Positions 40,101 to 53,947 of a stretch of 64,000 bases of DNA are shown here, piece after piece. A program made the position numbers and the translations under genes. The DNA comes from Buddleja alternifolia (Eukaryota; Streptophyta; Magnoliopsida; Lamiales; Scrophulariaceae). The number at the start of each line of letters is the position of its first letter. The first letter of the stretch is position 1. The stretch covers positions 35,392,503 through 35,456,502 of the forward strand of contig CM033396.1 of assembly GCA_019426215.1 (NCBI GenBank). The letters run 5' to 3'. Below the pieces are notes generated by a model. That model saw only the letters and a list, made by a program, of their open reading frames with translations, was not told where the DNA came from and made no database searches.

Positions 40101-42848
40101 GCATTTACCAATATAGCATATTACTTATGAAAAAACTAATATGTCATGTATAGATATATGTCTCTCTCTCTATATATATATACATATATTATGTTATATA
40201 TATATAATTAATGGTGAAAGACGGGGTAGCAGTGACTGTGGGTGAGGTGGTGGGGCATGGAAGAAAATAATGGTAAAAATGAAAAAAAAAATCAAAAAGA
40301 GATTTTGTTTTCCAAATTTCACATAATATAGGGGTTTTTATGAATTTTATGCAAGTTAAGTAAGGTTGAAGTGCAGAAGCACGTGAACAGACTAATGATT
40401 TTCGTCCGTTCTTTAACGAGTGATATTATAAATACATCATACAAAACTAAATTGCAAGTTTGTAAGTAATGAGACCAACATTGCAAGAGACCTATCCTAT
40501 GGAACTAATAGTGCAATTTCCTTCAATGATATATTTTTGAAAGTATGTTTGCATTAATTTTTTATTAATATTTTAATATACTTCATTTTATTCTTATTAG
40601 GGATTAACTTAATATCCATATTTCCTTAGTTAGACATTGATTAAGTCTTTCGCAATCTTGAATTCTGTAATATTTGTTAATGGTATATGTGCATACATAT
40701 TTATATTATATCATTTATACTATATTATCATGTTATAGACTGTTTGAGAATCTGCTTCAAAGTTGATATATATTTTGTTAATTGTTAGTGCACTTGCATG
40801 ATGGAATATATATATATATATATATTATCATGTTATGAATTATTTAAAAATTTGTACTTCAAAGTTAATATTTTGTTAGCTGATCAACATACATTTATTA
40901 TGGATTACTGGGCATATGTATTTAATGATTGACTAAGTAATTTTAAACAAAGTTATACCAATACAAATAATTTTGTTTCTAATAATCAAATTTTCAATAG
41001 AATGAAGGTTTTCATAGTGTCTATTAATTTTAAACATTTTTAATATCCAATAATCGATCGCTTTTTAGAAAATATTTGTTTAACTAAATGATTCTATAAA
41101 ATTAATAGTTCACTATTTAAAAAGTAATATGTTGTATATATAGAAAATAAAATTTTGAGTTTCACTTAATAACAGTTGTATAAACAAAGCAAATGGTGAA
41201 CTTCTCAGTTTTTCTTTTATATTTTTCACATGAGTAAGACTAAAATCGTTCTATATATAGATGATTTATGAGTAATTAATAAATGAAAAAAGTTTCACAT
41301 TTAGTTCCATTCATCCGTCCAAATTTAGGGTCAAACTCATATCATTCGTTAGTCAATATTTTTGACCAATTTTTGGGGAGAATTCATGGTGAATGAGACT
41401 TACACATGAATTCTATTCAATATCATGTGTCACTCATGCACAAATTCTCCCCAAAAAATCAATCAAAAATATTGAACAATAGAGCATATGACTTGGAACG
41501 ATAAAATTTCAACGAAAAGTTTGGCAGAGGTGGCTTCCACGGGCTCAAGAGGTGTCTGCGCGTAGCATTTTAGCTGGCGAGCGACTCATATAATTCAATT
41601 TTTGATCCATATTGAAGTGACAATTGCAAGTACACAAATCAATAAGAGGAAAGTAGAAGAGAACATTTGATCCAATAAAAAACAAACAAAGAACAAATGA
41701 AGTGTGAATTTTATAAGAATTTATTTATTTACGTTATTATGTAAGTCTCAATTTTTAGCAAACTTATAACTCTTTTGAGTATGGATTTAATTTTTCAAGT
41801 CATTCAATTTTTATTTTTTCAAATAATTATAATATTTTGAATAAACAAACAATAAGACTGCATAGGAATCCGACTTTTGAGCCATAATGAAGTGACAATT
41901 GCAGGTACACAATGAACTCAATGAGATGAAAGAAAAGAGAATGTTCGATTAATAAAAAATAAATAAGATGATGAACTAATGAAGCATGAACTTACATAAG
42001 AACCTATTTATTTAATTTATTATCTAGGTTCAATATTCAATAAACTTAGTTCTTTAAGTATATTTTAATCAATATTTTTTTTTCAAATAATTATAGCTTA
42101 TTGAATAATAATTCATTTAGTTAAATTATTGTTGAAGTTTTGAATATGTTTCCAAATTGTCTATACACATGAATTATTTTAACAAGGTCTTATGGTTCAC
42201 GTGCAATGCACGTGTTATTTACCAGTTTAAAAAAAGTGCGTAAAAGTAGCTGAAAAGTTAATTGAATTTGTTTGTAAAATTTGCTTAAATATAGAAAAAA
42301 TAGAAGAAGTTTAGAAGTACCTAATGACATGTTTTTAATTTCTACTGAATTTCAATTTTTTTTTCATAGAAGCAGAATCAAAAGCAATAAAACAAAACAA
42401 TAAAAAGCAAAAAACAGTTTAAATTAAGCAAAAAGCTCAAAAGTGCCCCCCCCCCCCCCCACACCCCTTATTATGAGACTTCCAAGTTTTTTTAGGTTTG
42501 GAATAAAAATGAAATTATGGTGTAATTTGCAGTTTGCACCCTCAAATGAACATTCTTTGGCATAATACACCTTTAAATTGTTAATTTAGCTGATTACACC
42601 ATATAGATAGCATTAGCTTGACAAATTTACCTTCAACTTCAACCCAATTTTCTTTCTATTTAATTTTCGTGCTTTAAGCATGCATTTTATGAGCATACCC
42701 GTACGCATAAAAGGTAATACAAACCTCTCAAGTGAGGGCCTAAAGTGCGAAAAAAGGTAAAATATGTGAGAAAATTAGAGCAAAAGAATATGGCAATCTA
42801 GAGCTATAAAGTGTACATTGCAGGAAAAAATAAGAAAGTTTAGGACAT
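39161..42848. other. AT-rich intergenic region
   Basis: No gene recognised. It contains simple repeats: (ta)n at 39840-39855, (tg)n then (ta)n at about 40071-40100, (tc)n near 40165, (ta)n at 40806-40825 and a run of 15 C at 42445-42460. One imperfect foldback lies at 41296-41525. Confidence 0.5.
41296..41525. repeat. Imperfect foldback, possible small MITE
   Basis: Blocks on the left (caaactcatatc, gtcaatatttttgacc, tttttggggagaatt) return inverted on the right (aattctccccaaaaa, aaaaatattgaac, gcatatgacttgg). Arms are about 90 bp with a short centre. No target duplication was identified. Confidence 0.55.
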
Positions 42849-44354
42849 TGTTGGTCCCAAGTGGCATACGAAATGGTCTAGAGGGAGGGGGTTGAATAGA
42901 CTCTGAAGTTTTCTTCAACTTCAAAAATTTTGTATTCAAAAGTATTGTGGACGCTTAAGAATATAGATGCTTTTCCGAGCGTCTACTTGAAGACAGATTT
43001 TGATAAAGTTAACTTAGACTCAATATTTAAATACTATAACCAAATAATGTTAAGTGTTCAGTTCTTTTATCAGGGTTAGCACAACGGAATAGTTTTAAGT
43101 CTTCTTTTGAAAAGGTTTAGCGTCACAACGATTTTAACTTAGTTGCTTTCAAGTTTAAATGATTTTATCAATGTGTTCACTTAACCGATTATGCAATGAT
43201 ATAACAATAAGAAAATCAACAGTAAAGCAAAGAACACAAAGTTTGAAAGGTTCGTTGGGTGGTGTAATCCCAACTACGTCCTTCTTTTCCTTTTTCACTG
43301 GGAGAAAATCCACTAAAATGATTCTCGAAGAATTACACAGAGACTTCTACAAAATAGAGGATGAAATGTATTTGAATGACTTGAGCTCTTTGGTCACACA
43401 GATTTCTGCTACAAGACACTTCGATCCGCTAGCTTTTTTCACCCAAAAATAATGCAAGTATTCAACTTCGACTTCACACAGATCACGGGGCTAAATAGGG
43501 GTTTTGTCTAACGGTTTGTTTGATTTTTGGAAGTTCAAACAACTTGGAATATCTCAATAGTAGTGTAGGGTTCTTCTGAAAAAGATGTTTGAGATATTGG
43601 TTGACTATCTTAGGGATTGATGAAAAACAGAAAGAATGTTTGATTTGAATATTCGAGCTTTTCTGAAAGTTTAAGGATTGAGACTTCAATGCAACAGAGA
43701 TTCAACTTGTAAGCTTGTTGTTGTAGGTTTTGGCTTGTTGCTGAAGTCCTATTTATAGACGTTCTTGGATAAAGTGTTCGTTGGACACATGGCTTGGCGC
43801 TTGTCTATCACTTTTGCTAGTGAATGACTTTACGCCCTTTTTTCTTGAAATTCTGTTGCAAAAAATTGGTGCTGCAGACTCTATAAAGTTGATAGTCTAA
43901 TGAGAAGGCTTCCCCGTACTTCCTGGAGTACTTATCACATTTAATGCTCTTATCAGCATTTAATGCAATTGAAATTAATGTTTGTTGGACATTAATGCTC
44001 TGAATAAAATTGCATTTAACTCCTGGACGTAGGAATAAATTCTGGTGAATCTTGTCTTGATAGATGCTCATTCAACTTTGAATGATCCTTAGCTGAATCT
44101 TCATGCATCAACGCTTGAAGAAGCTTGACGCTCAGACGCTTGCTAGAGATCTTCATCTTTATTCAGACTTCAGACGCTCGTACTTCAAAGTTAACTACTG
44201 ACAAACTCACCCAGAATAGTATCAGACGTTCAGTTTAAGAATACTTAGCCTAACAATCTAGAATAAAAACAAATAAAGCCTTATACAATTCTAACGCTCA
44301 AAGCCTATACATATTTTCTAATAAAATCAAACTTACATATTTTGGGGTTTAACA
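42849..44354. mobile_element. Probable LTR of a copia-like element
   Basis: Begins TGTTGGTCCC and ends GGGTTTAACA, with flanks gacat and gaaat (4 of 5 identical). The body contains phrases common in plant copia LTRs (ctagagggagggggttgaat near 42880; ggttcgttgggtggtgtaat near 43250). The right boundary is uncertain, because the following sequence (ctttttgatgatgtcaa near 44415) also occurs in this LTR type. It could be a solo LTR or the 5' LTR of a truncated element. No gene is supported inside it. Confidence 0.45.
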
Positions 44355-47030
44355 GAAATTCAATTGTCATCATCAAAATATCTAACAAGAAATCTTCTAA
44401 CAACTTTTTCTTTTTGATGATGTCAATACTCACTCTTTTATAGTTCAAGAGTTAGACAGCCAAAATACAAAGTTAGCTTTAAAGAAGTTAGATTAAAGTT
44501 AGTTAAGGTTATTTAAAGCCTCAACGAGGTGTTTTAGCTAGAAATGCACTTCTTTATATATCAATGAGAGTACAGGCATTTACAACTAAAATAAAATTAC
44601 AAGAGACAAAAAAATATAAATTTCTGGATGGTCTTTTAGCGTCTTCGCTGCTTCACTAAATTATATCTTTTGGATATTTCAGGTCTGATTGCTTCAGACA
44701 GTTGATCGTCTAGAGCTATCATCGCAGCATGGTTTGAATTGATGACACTCTTCTTTTCTTTTTACATCTTTTACTGAAGGCAATCCAGTGTTTATCCCAT
44801 TCAGATCGATCAATGCCAATATGTGGTGACAAAGATTGATTTTCAAGATCCACTATTCTTACATTCGTCAGATACATCAAATTTAGATTTGGTTGCGGAG
44901 ATTTTCAAAGGATCAGAGAACTATAAAGTATGGAGCCGTGAGATGTTGGTGGCGTTAGAGGCAAAAAACAAGATAGGATTCATCACTGGAGATTGCCAAC
45001 AGCCAGATGTAGATTCACCTTTCCTTCCTCATTGGAAGTGTTGCAATGCCTTAGTAAAGGCATGGATACACAGGTCAATTTCTAGAGAATTAATACATGG
45101 TGTGGTCTATACTGACTCTACATACATGATATGGAAAGACCTAAAAGAAACATTTGACAGGATTAATGATGCTAGATTGTTTGCATTACATAGACAGATT
45201 AACACTATAACTCAGGGAACCAATAGTGTTACAGAATACTACTCTAAACTTAGATATCTTTAGGATGAGTATGAGTCATTAATCCCCTCACCTTCTAAAG
45301 AATTAAACAAAGATTAAATAGACTTTTGTAATCAATTTATGGGGTTAAATGAATGCTACAACAGCCTTAGTCTCAGATTTTGATGATGTCACCTCTTTCC
45401 TCACATAATCAAGTCTATTCCATGATCAATAATGATGAAGCTCAGAGGGGAATTAGTTTCCCGAACACTAAGAATGACACATCCATGGCATTCCTGACTA
45501 GTTCTCAAGATATCAAAAGGAATGAAAAGGCTACCGTTATTTGTGAACACTGTGGTTATAATGGACATACTCAGGAGAGTTGTTTTAAGTTGCATGGATA
45601 CCTCCCCAAATTGTAATAGAGGAAGAAGGGGAGGAAAAGGTGGTGGTAGAAATAATAATGGGAGAGGAAACATTGGAAGAGGTTTTTCTAATAACAAAAC
45701 TAACCATGTTTCTATTTTACAAGACAATGTTTCTGCAGGAAATGCTACTACTGAGGCCTCTGGAAATCAGAACTACACACCTTCTCCTACTCTGACTACA
45801 CAACAATACAACCAGTTGATACAACTCATAGGCCATAACTCAACTGGTGAAGAACACTCTACTGCAGCTAATAGTGCAACAGTAAATATAGTAGGTATAT
45901 CTATATCCATAAATGATAAATATCATCATGATATACATTATACTGATTGGATTATAGATACAGGAGCTAATCAACATATGATTAGCAATATATCTCACCT
46001 TGATCATATTTCCAACCATGTGCTACTTCAACAAGTGTAAAACTTCCAAATAGAAACATGAGTAAGGTTACACATATTGGTAAATCTAAGTTAGGGGCTG
46101 AATTATATCTTAAAGATGTTCTTTATGTCCCTAATTTTAATCATAACCTTATTTCTGTTTCCATGCTTGCAAAAGATAACAATGTGACAGTAAACTTCTA
46201 TCCTACTTTTTGCTTAATTCAGGGCACATGGAATGACATGATCAAGGGGATTGGAAAACTTAAAGATGGATTGTACTACTTCTAGCCAGTCCCTAATGAT
46301 TTGCATAATTGTTCTTTTTCTACTGTTTCTCAAATTTGTAATAAGAATTTTGATGCTATCTCTTGTAATAATGTAGCCAAAGATAGTAAAGCCAATGTTT
46401 GGCATAAGAGATTTGGTCATATGTTTTACAGTAGATTCAAGTACTTACCTGATCTTGGTGTGAATGTTGACAAGGATGATATTTTTTGTGATATATGTCC
46501 TTTGGCCAAACACTCTAGAACTGTTTTTCCTAAGAAAACTGATTTTAGTTCTGCTTCTTTTGATCTTATTTACATAGATGTTTGAGGTCCTTATAGAGAG
46601 GAAACTTATAATCAGGAGGGATGTTTTCTTACCATAGTAGATGACTTTTCTAGATCTACTTGGGCATTCTTGATGAAATATAAGGTGCTAGATATTCTTA
46701 AGATATTTCTTGCATATGTTGAGACACAATTTTCTACTAAAGTTAAAACTATTACATAACACAACGCCTGGGAATTCTTTAGCAAAGAATGTAATGATTT
46801 ATTTTCTTTCTTAGGTATTGTTCACCAAAGTACATGTGTCTATGCACCACAACAAAATGGTGTGGTGGAAAGAAAGCATATACACATCCTTGAGGTAGCA
46901 AGATCCTTGAAATTTAGTTCATATGTTCCAATGAGGTTTTGGGGTGAATGTGTTGTTTCTGCTGTTTATCTTATTAATAGAACCCCCATCCCTTTACTAG
47001 GTGGAAAATCTCATTTTAATGTGTTATATG

Positions 47031-48809
47031 TGTTGGGTTTCGTTCGAAAAAGCATAAACGCAACGGAAGGGATTTCAAAAACTAAAACGAAAACCCAATT
47101 GGTACTCTAATTCGCATAATTGAATCTAAAAGCGTATAACGAATAAAACTTACTCGTTAATATGAATATAATGATGGAGAAAAACTTCTACTTCTATAAA
47201 CTCGAAATGTTGAAGCTTCCAAATCTTCAATCCTTTGGTTTGATTCTTCAAACTTGAACTTGATCCGAACAACGAAAATACGTCGTCTCTAAATCGTTAC
47301 GCACGGATCAACAAACGAAAAATCCCCTTTCTTCTTTCTCTGTGGTCGACGGCTAGGTATAGAGGAGGGGAGGAATATTTTTCTTTCTTTTTGAGAGTTA
47401 TGAGAGTTGTGTATTCTCTTCTTACTTGTTCTAAGTCAAAGAGTCCTTATATACCTCATGACTTATTGAACAAGTCAAAACAAAAGAGCCCTAATATGTG
47501 GCCTCTCAAAGACGCCACTTTGAGGCCTCATAGGCGTCCAATTGGACTCCTTATTTGGCCCGGAATTTGTTTTGTTTAATTAATTTTTTATTTCAATTAA
47601 TAATTTATTATATCCAATAAATAAATTAATTAATTAAATAACCAAATTAATTTGATAAATTAATTCATTAATATATCTCACAAGGAAATTAATTCATAAT
47701 TAATCTTATCATTATAATTAATTATTTCATCTAATGAATAATTAATTATTTAATTTATCCAATAAATTAAAACTCCCAGAAGAAATAATAGAAATTCCTT
47801 TTTCTTCATTTTTCTTTGTCAATCCTTTAGCGCGACTCTTTAGGTTCGTTTTATTTGGCAATGAGAGGAAACCAAAGGAAGTGGGTAACACCTAGCCAGT
47901 CACGTGGCCCACTTCGTAACCCAAACGAAAACGAATGATAGGATCATTTTGAAACCTTCCAATCGTAAATACCGTATATGTATAAACCCTTTGTTCACGT
48001 TCCCTGGTCAAGTGAGAGTCATGGTTATGTCAAACTCACTGGATTTGACCATATGTATAAATCATAATAAATACGAGATCATTGAGATTGATTTAGTGCC
48101 AAGCACAATCGTCTCATTTGCTTTGGCCAAAGACTTTGATCTATTTATCTATAATTACATAGGGTACGTACTCATTCACTCATGAGAGAACAAATCCCAT
48201 ATTAGATATCTGCTAAGATTACCACTTGCCCATCAAGTCCGCATTTCGAGGTTGACCCCACCAAAGGGTGAATTGGGTCTAACTACTCTAGTGAAAGACT
48301 TGACGTCACAAGTGCATCTTCAGCCTGATACTTCAGGTCAAAGGTTCACATATACCTATTACGCATAATCAGTTCCGTCATTGATAGTCACAGAGTGAAA
48401 ACCCATGTGACAGAACCGATGCGAGTCGTGTTCGAACATATCAGTTCCACTGACGTGTTTACAATCTTAATCTCCTATCATCCCATGATACCAGACAGGC
48501 ACTCCCATGTCGGAGCTAAGATTGTACAAGTATTTGAAGTTTTTATTTGTCCATTAAAGACTTCATATTACTTGCGAACTTATTTTAGTAATCAAGATCA
48601 ATCTCTCTAGTGCCAATCTTCCTATCCCATAGGAAGTAGAGGGATCACACTGAAAACATGGACAAAATATTTTACACAACTTATAGATGCAGATAAGAAT
48701 TAAGTGAAAACTCAATAATGCCTTTTATTTAAGAAGAGTTTAAGTTCAATACAAGATATATGCCCTATACATTCTATCCTCTATGGCATCTGAGGGCATA
48801 ATCCTAACA
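47031..48809. mobile_element. Solo LTR inserted in the copia integrase region
   Basis: Starts TGTTGGGTTTCG and ends ATCCTAACA (TG...CA). It is flanked by a perfect 5-bp target duplication atatg (47026-47030 and 48810-48814) that restores the copia sequence when removed. Length 1779 bp, no internal domain. This is a clean LTR-LTR recombination product of another retrotransposon family. Confidence 0.9.
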
Positions 48810-49175
48810 ATATGGTAAACCATCTAGTTATAATCATCTCAGGATGTTTGGATGCTTTTGTTTTGCTAAAATTTTACCACAGCATGATAAATTTCAGCAT
48901 AAATCTAAACCATGTGTATTATGGGATATGCTAATGCACAGAAAGGATATACACTTTTGGATTTGAGCACTAATTCTTTTCTAATTTCTAGGGATGTTAT
49001 ATTTCATGAGTCCATTTTCCCTTTTGTTGTCTCTAATACAGAGTTCAATAAACAACAATTTCCTCATTATGATAATAGAATGTATTATGAAGAATTTATT
49101 GTGCCATATCCTTCTGTTGATCAAAATGTTCAGCAAATTCTACTCCAAAAAATGATATTGTCTCTATTAATGTAG

Positions 49176-51342
49176 TGTTAGAATAGTGCCCTGCGAGCCA
49201 ATCCTAGATAGGCTTTCTTTATCTATTCTTGTAACAAACAATTTCATTTTACATTATATTAATAAAAGGCATTTCTTCATCTTATGTTTATATTGTTATA
49301 ACTGTATGATGAAGTCCCTAGAATTCACAAATAGCTATGGGGCTTGATATCTCATTGGATGGATATCATAAAACAAGTCTCTAAGGCTGTGATTTCTAAA
49401 TACTATCCAAGTCATAGAATTATCAAGATGGGACATTGATAATTCGGATAGACTTGCGCCTATGATACACACTCTTAATTAGAGAATGTCTCGTTTTATA
49501 GACATTAGTGTAGTTGACACAAATGCATATACGCGGGTGCTTGTTGAGAACAAGTTCACTAATTACCCTGACTGAAACTTCCTAAATTGAAATTATTTCT
49601 ATATATGTCAAATTAGGAGTTTCTTAATCACGATAGTGCAAGATCAATTCTTTGACTTGAGTCATCACAGTAATCTTGTATATTGACTCACTGCACTTTG
49701 ACTCCTGTGCCAGTTCTTTTACAAGGACACATATGGACTGGTGATTAGGTGTAGTGACTCGTATATGGAGGTTGGTGTTGACAACAAAGGATCCATCACT
49801 TGTCTAGATGAACAAGTGAATTTTCTATACTATTCTAAGTGATTTGACTGAGTTAGTCCTTGGCCAAGGCAAGTAAGTAATTAATTAAGAAATGAGTTTC
49901 TTGAATTAATTAATCACTAGTCAAACACACTTGAATTATTAAGATTGAATTTACAAGGATCTCAACCAATAAGATTCCTCGATCCTTAATTCAATTGGGA
50001 AATTAGTTGATGGAAGAATCTCACTTGCATGGAATGCGCGATTGGAAAGGTTCACTTTGAATCGCCTACATCTAGGTCTTCAAGATAAGTAGCTAGAAAC
50101 TTTTCTTTGATTTATGGTATCTTATATTTAATGGAGATTAAATAAAAAGATGGTTAATTAAAAGTGTTTAATTAATCGAGACAATTTAATTGTCTAAATT
50201 AAATCATAAAGGTTATGAAACCCATTACAAGTATGTTGGTGAACCTAAAGGGTCACACACAATACTCGGACAAATCCATTTCTTAGCTAAGGAAATTTAA
50301 TTCAAAGTAGTTGAGCTGATATATTAATTAATTAGATTAATTAATTAAGACTTTTATTTATTCAAGCGTTGGATAAATGAATTAATTAAGTTGATAAGAT
50401 CAATTTAATTAAGCTTAAGTCAAGAAAGCATTTAATTAATTGGAATTGACTTTTAATTAATCTAGTATGGTGGATTAATTATTCAAAGGCTATTTTATTA
50501 AGCTTTGGTCGAAAATTTGGTGGAAGAAAATAACTAAAGGAGTTTAATTAATTTTCTTCTAGAAGGAAATAAGATTTCTTGGAGAGAAAGGAAACTAATT
50601 AAAATAGAAGAGTTCTATTTAGAAATTAATTAGTCTTCTATTCCTACAGGGAAAAGGATTAATGTATAAGAGTTCTACATGGAAAAGAATTGCAAGAACC
50701 TAGTCCTATATATAGGACATGTAGAGAACGAATATTTGATGATGACTTTTGAAGCCAAAATATTTTGTTCCTCTTGCATAGAAAATCGTTTCTCTCTCTC
50801 CATATACAAGTTCTTGAGTTCTTGATTATTCATCAAGATCTTGAATTCAAGAATTCTTCCAAATTACTTAGAGAAGTAAATTTTTGCTTTCACCTTAATC
50901 CCATACACTATTCCTTAGAGTTAGAATAAATGTTTATAGATCAACCTAGCTAAAGATTATAAACGAGTGGGTAGCCGGGGTGTGGATCAACTTTAGCGGA
51001 GAAACACTTGGGTCTCTGAAGTGAATCAAGAATCTGATCAAAGGTGTTTTTGCTGGAGGAATTCGAAATCTTCATCAAAGGGAAAAACGAAGGAGTTGAT
51101 TCAAGGAACGAGAAGCAAGTTAGGGAGCTTACGTTAAGGAAGAAAAAACTCTTCGATTTTTACGAAAAATCGAATAAGGTAAGATCTTCTTTATTTAAGT
51201 TCTAAATAACTAGTGTAGAGATGCGCAAGCCTATGATACATGATAAGCCCGTAGGATTAATAAACTCGCATGTTTAAATCCTAGAAACTAAAATTTTATT
51301 TTTCCGCTGTGCTTAGTCGGGCTACACGTATATTTCCCAACA
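49176..51342. mobile_element. Second solo LTR inserted in the copia element
   Basis: Starts TGTTAGAATAG and ends TTTCCCAACA, flanked by a perfect 5-bp duplication tgtag (49171-49175 and 51343-51347). Length 2167 bp, AT-rich with repeated taattaatt words, no protein domain. A TATA-like tatatatag near 50708 and the sequence after it could be the LTR promoter. It is a different family from the solo LTR at 47031. Confidence 0.9.
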
Positions 51343-52890
51343 TGTAGATCATATTGAACATGAGAGATCAATTTACCTCCTGTTACTCAACCTGAGTTGA
51401 GAAGATCTACAAAGGGTTACTAAAGCACCCTACTGGTCAAGTGATTATACTTTTCCTTTTGTGCAAAATTCTAATCATGCTTCTAGTACTTGTCATCCTT
51501 TATCTGATTACATTCAATATAATGATATTAGTTTCAAGTACTTTGCTTTCTTAACAACTATCTCTAATGATTCATTGCCTCATAATTACTATGAAGCTAG
51601 ACAACATAAACATTGGCAAAATGCCATGGATCTTGAGATTAGTGCATTACAAGCTAATAAAACTTGGGATTTAGTTGAGTTACCACCTGGTAAACAGCCC
51701 ATAGATTGTAGATGGGTGTATGCTATTAAATACAAGTCAGATGGGACTATAGAAAGATATAAGGCAAGGCTAGTAGCTAAGGGTTATATACACAGAAACA
51801 TTTTCACCTGTAGCTAAACAAGTTACTGTAAAACTCATCATTTCTCTTGCAGCTATGTTTGATTGGCCTATTTGGTAGATGGATGTCACCAATGCTTTTT
51901 TGCAAGGTGATCTCCATGAAGAAATCTACATGTCTGTTCCACCAGGTTTCAATTATCCAGGTAAAAACTCCACAACAAAGGTATGTAAACTGCTCAAAAG
52001 CTTATATGGTTTAAAATAATCATCTAGGCAATGGAATTGTAAGTTTTCCAACGATGTTATTGATCATGGATTTAGACAATCAAGAATGATTATTCCTTGT
52101 TTGTCAAATCCAGGGGGAGTAGTATTGTGGTGGTCTTGATATATGTAGATGCTATTTTGATATCTGGTAATGATGTTGTTATGATTGCTGAATGTAAGAC
52201 TTATTTACAAAACACTTTCCATATGAAAGACTTGGGAGAACTCAAATACTTCTTGGGAATTGAAATTGCAAGATCAAGAAGAGGAATCAGTATGTGTCAG
52301 AGGAAATATATATTGGAGTTGTTGACAGAAACAAGCATGATAGGATCCAAACCTATAGGAATTCCTGTTGAACAGAATGTATCCTTAACAGATATTGATA
52401 ATAAGGATAGTGATCCTTTAATTGACAATGTATCCTTTTATCAAATGGTTGTGGAAAAATTAATATATTTGTGCTTAACAAGACCTGATATTTGTTATGC
52501 AGTTCAAATGCTAAGTCAATTCATGCACAATCCCAGAAAATCTCATATAGAAGCCATGAATAGGGTTCTGAGATACTTGAAAGGTAAACCAAGTTTGAGG
52601 TTGTTTATGCCATCTAAAACTAAGAGTTAAATGCTTTTTGTGACTCAGATTGGGCTGCATGTCTTATGTCAAGGAAGTCACTTACTGGCTATGTTATAAA
52701 GATTGGAGGCTCTGTGATCTCTTGGAAGTGTAAAAAACAAAGTACTGTGTCCAGAAGCTCAGTTGAGGCAGAGTATAGAGTAATGGGAACTACAACTTGT
52801 GAAGTTTTATGGATCCTAGTAGTAGTCAAAGACTTGAACATTTCAGTAAATACTCCTGTGAATGTGTTTTCAGACAGTAAATTTGCTCTT

Positions 52891-53083
52891 CAACTAGCAG
52901 CCAATCTAGTATTTCATGAAAGATCCAAATACATTGAGGTGGGTTGCCATTTCATAAGGGAAAAGATACAACAAGGCTTGATATCTTCAACTAGCAGCCA
53001 ATCCAGTATTTCTTGAAAGATCCAAACACATTGAGGTGGGTTGCCATTTCATAAGGGAAAGATACAATAAGGTTTGATATGTA
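52891..53083. repeat. 97-bp tandem duplication in the copia RNase H region
   Basis: The segment starting caactagcagccaat at 52891 is repeated head to tail from 52988 with a few substitutions and one deleted base. The second copy breaks the RNase H frame with a stop. It post-dates or helped to inactivate the element. Confidence 0.85.
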
Positions 53084-53212
53084 CAAAGTATAAACCTTCA
53101 GCAGAGCAACCAGAAGATATGCTTACTAAAGCATTGGGAAAGGCGCAATTTGAGTACTTAATTGGCAAGTTTGGTGTCTTAGATTTGTTCAAGACTCAAA
53201 CTTTAGGGAGAG

Positions 53213-53463
53213 TATTGAGATTATTAGTATTAAGGTGTTTTACCAGGTCAAGGTTCTTTGACCATATAGCCGTTGAAGGATTAGTCTTAATTAGACATGT
53301 GATTGTATAGAAAGTTAGTTAAGGAAAGTACGGTTATATAAATAGGATACATTTAGACTTTCCTCATTATCAAATTATATACACACAAACAATTATAGAA
53401 TGAAAAAAAATTCTTACTTCTCTCTTTTTCTTCTTCTTCGTCATATGAATTCATGTTCTTAAC
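53213..53463 (+). mobile_element. Probable 3' LTR of the copia element
   Basis: Follows a purine-rich tract (ctttagggagag) directly after the RNase H C-terminus, and ends ttcttaaca. The first bases read TATTGAG rather than the usual TG start, probably a mutation. A TATA-like gttatataaatagg lies near 53332. No matching 5' LTR could be found upstream of gag, so the element is probably 5'-truncated. Confidence 0.5.
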
Positions 53464-53879
53464 AATTATATCAAAGTTGTCATTAACAATATGTGGTAAA
53501 TAACAATATTTTTCAAGCTTGCACAATAATGAATCAGTGACAATAATTGTATTTAAGTTGTCACTATTGACATTAATGCCACATGTTTAACGACAAAAAA
53601 AAAAACAATTACTGAGTCATTGTGCTTTTTTGTTATTATTAAGTTGTCACTTTCCATATAGATAACAAATTTTTATACAATTATTATTATTATTCACTTG
53701 TGAAAATCATTATTACATCCATCAAAGGTTCTCATCACTTGTAATATATACTAGTTAGTGATAACTTAATGTTACACCTTATGTCTTGTAACTAATATTT
53801 TCTTTTCTTGCAAACCAAGTGTATTTCACTTTATCTGTGATAAATCATATGACAAGTGTAATTTACTCTCCTGGTAAAA
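53464..53879. other. Spacer between copia and pararetroviral sequence
   Basis: AT-rich sequence with repeated 'gttgtcac/gtgacaa' words in both orientations (about 53475-53650), perhaps a decayed foldback. No gene. Confidence 0.4.
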
Positions 53880-53947
53880 TACATTTGGGTTCAGCCAGAC
53901 CGGGTCTGCACTAGAATTGTAGTGAAGTTCCAGCTACAAATGTAGAA

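Larger units (their letters stand above)
44823..53212 (+). pseudogene. Ty1/copia gag-pol remnant, interrupted by two solo LTRs
   Basis: Domains appear in copia order across several frames. Gag (44823-45263, UBN2-like) and a CCHC knuckle (CEHCGYNGHTQESC, about 45535) come first. The protease follows with WIIDTGANQHM (about 45945-45985). Pre-integrase is WHKRFGHM (about 46398). Integrase runs to about 47020, with APQQNGVVERK, and resumes after the first solo LTR at 48815. Reverse transcriptase lies at 51600-52200 ([31 protein letters not shown]). RNase H lies at 52650-53120. Many stops and frameshifts occur, and the YVDD catalytic box reads YVDAI (about 52143). RNase H carries a 97-bp tandem duplication. 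Integrase before reverse transcriptase places it in Ty1/copia. It is dead. Confidence 0.85.

Noticed and set aside
43159..43452. 97-residue plus-strand open frame
   Set aside because: Lies wholly inside a probable LTR and uses sequence typical of copia LTR bodies.
47904..48610. Plus-strand frames of 93 and 71 residues
   Set aside because: Both are inside the solo LTR at 47031-48809, which is non-coding.
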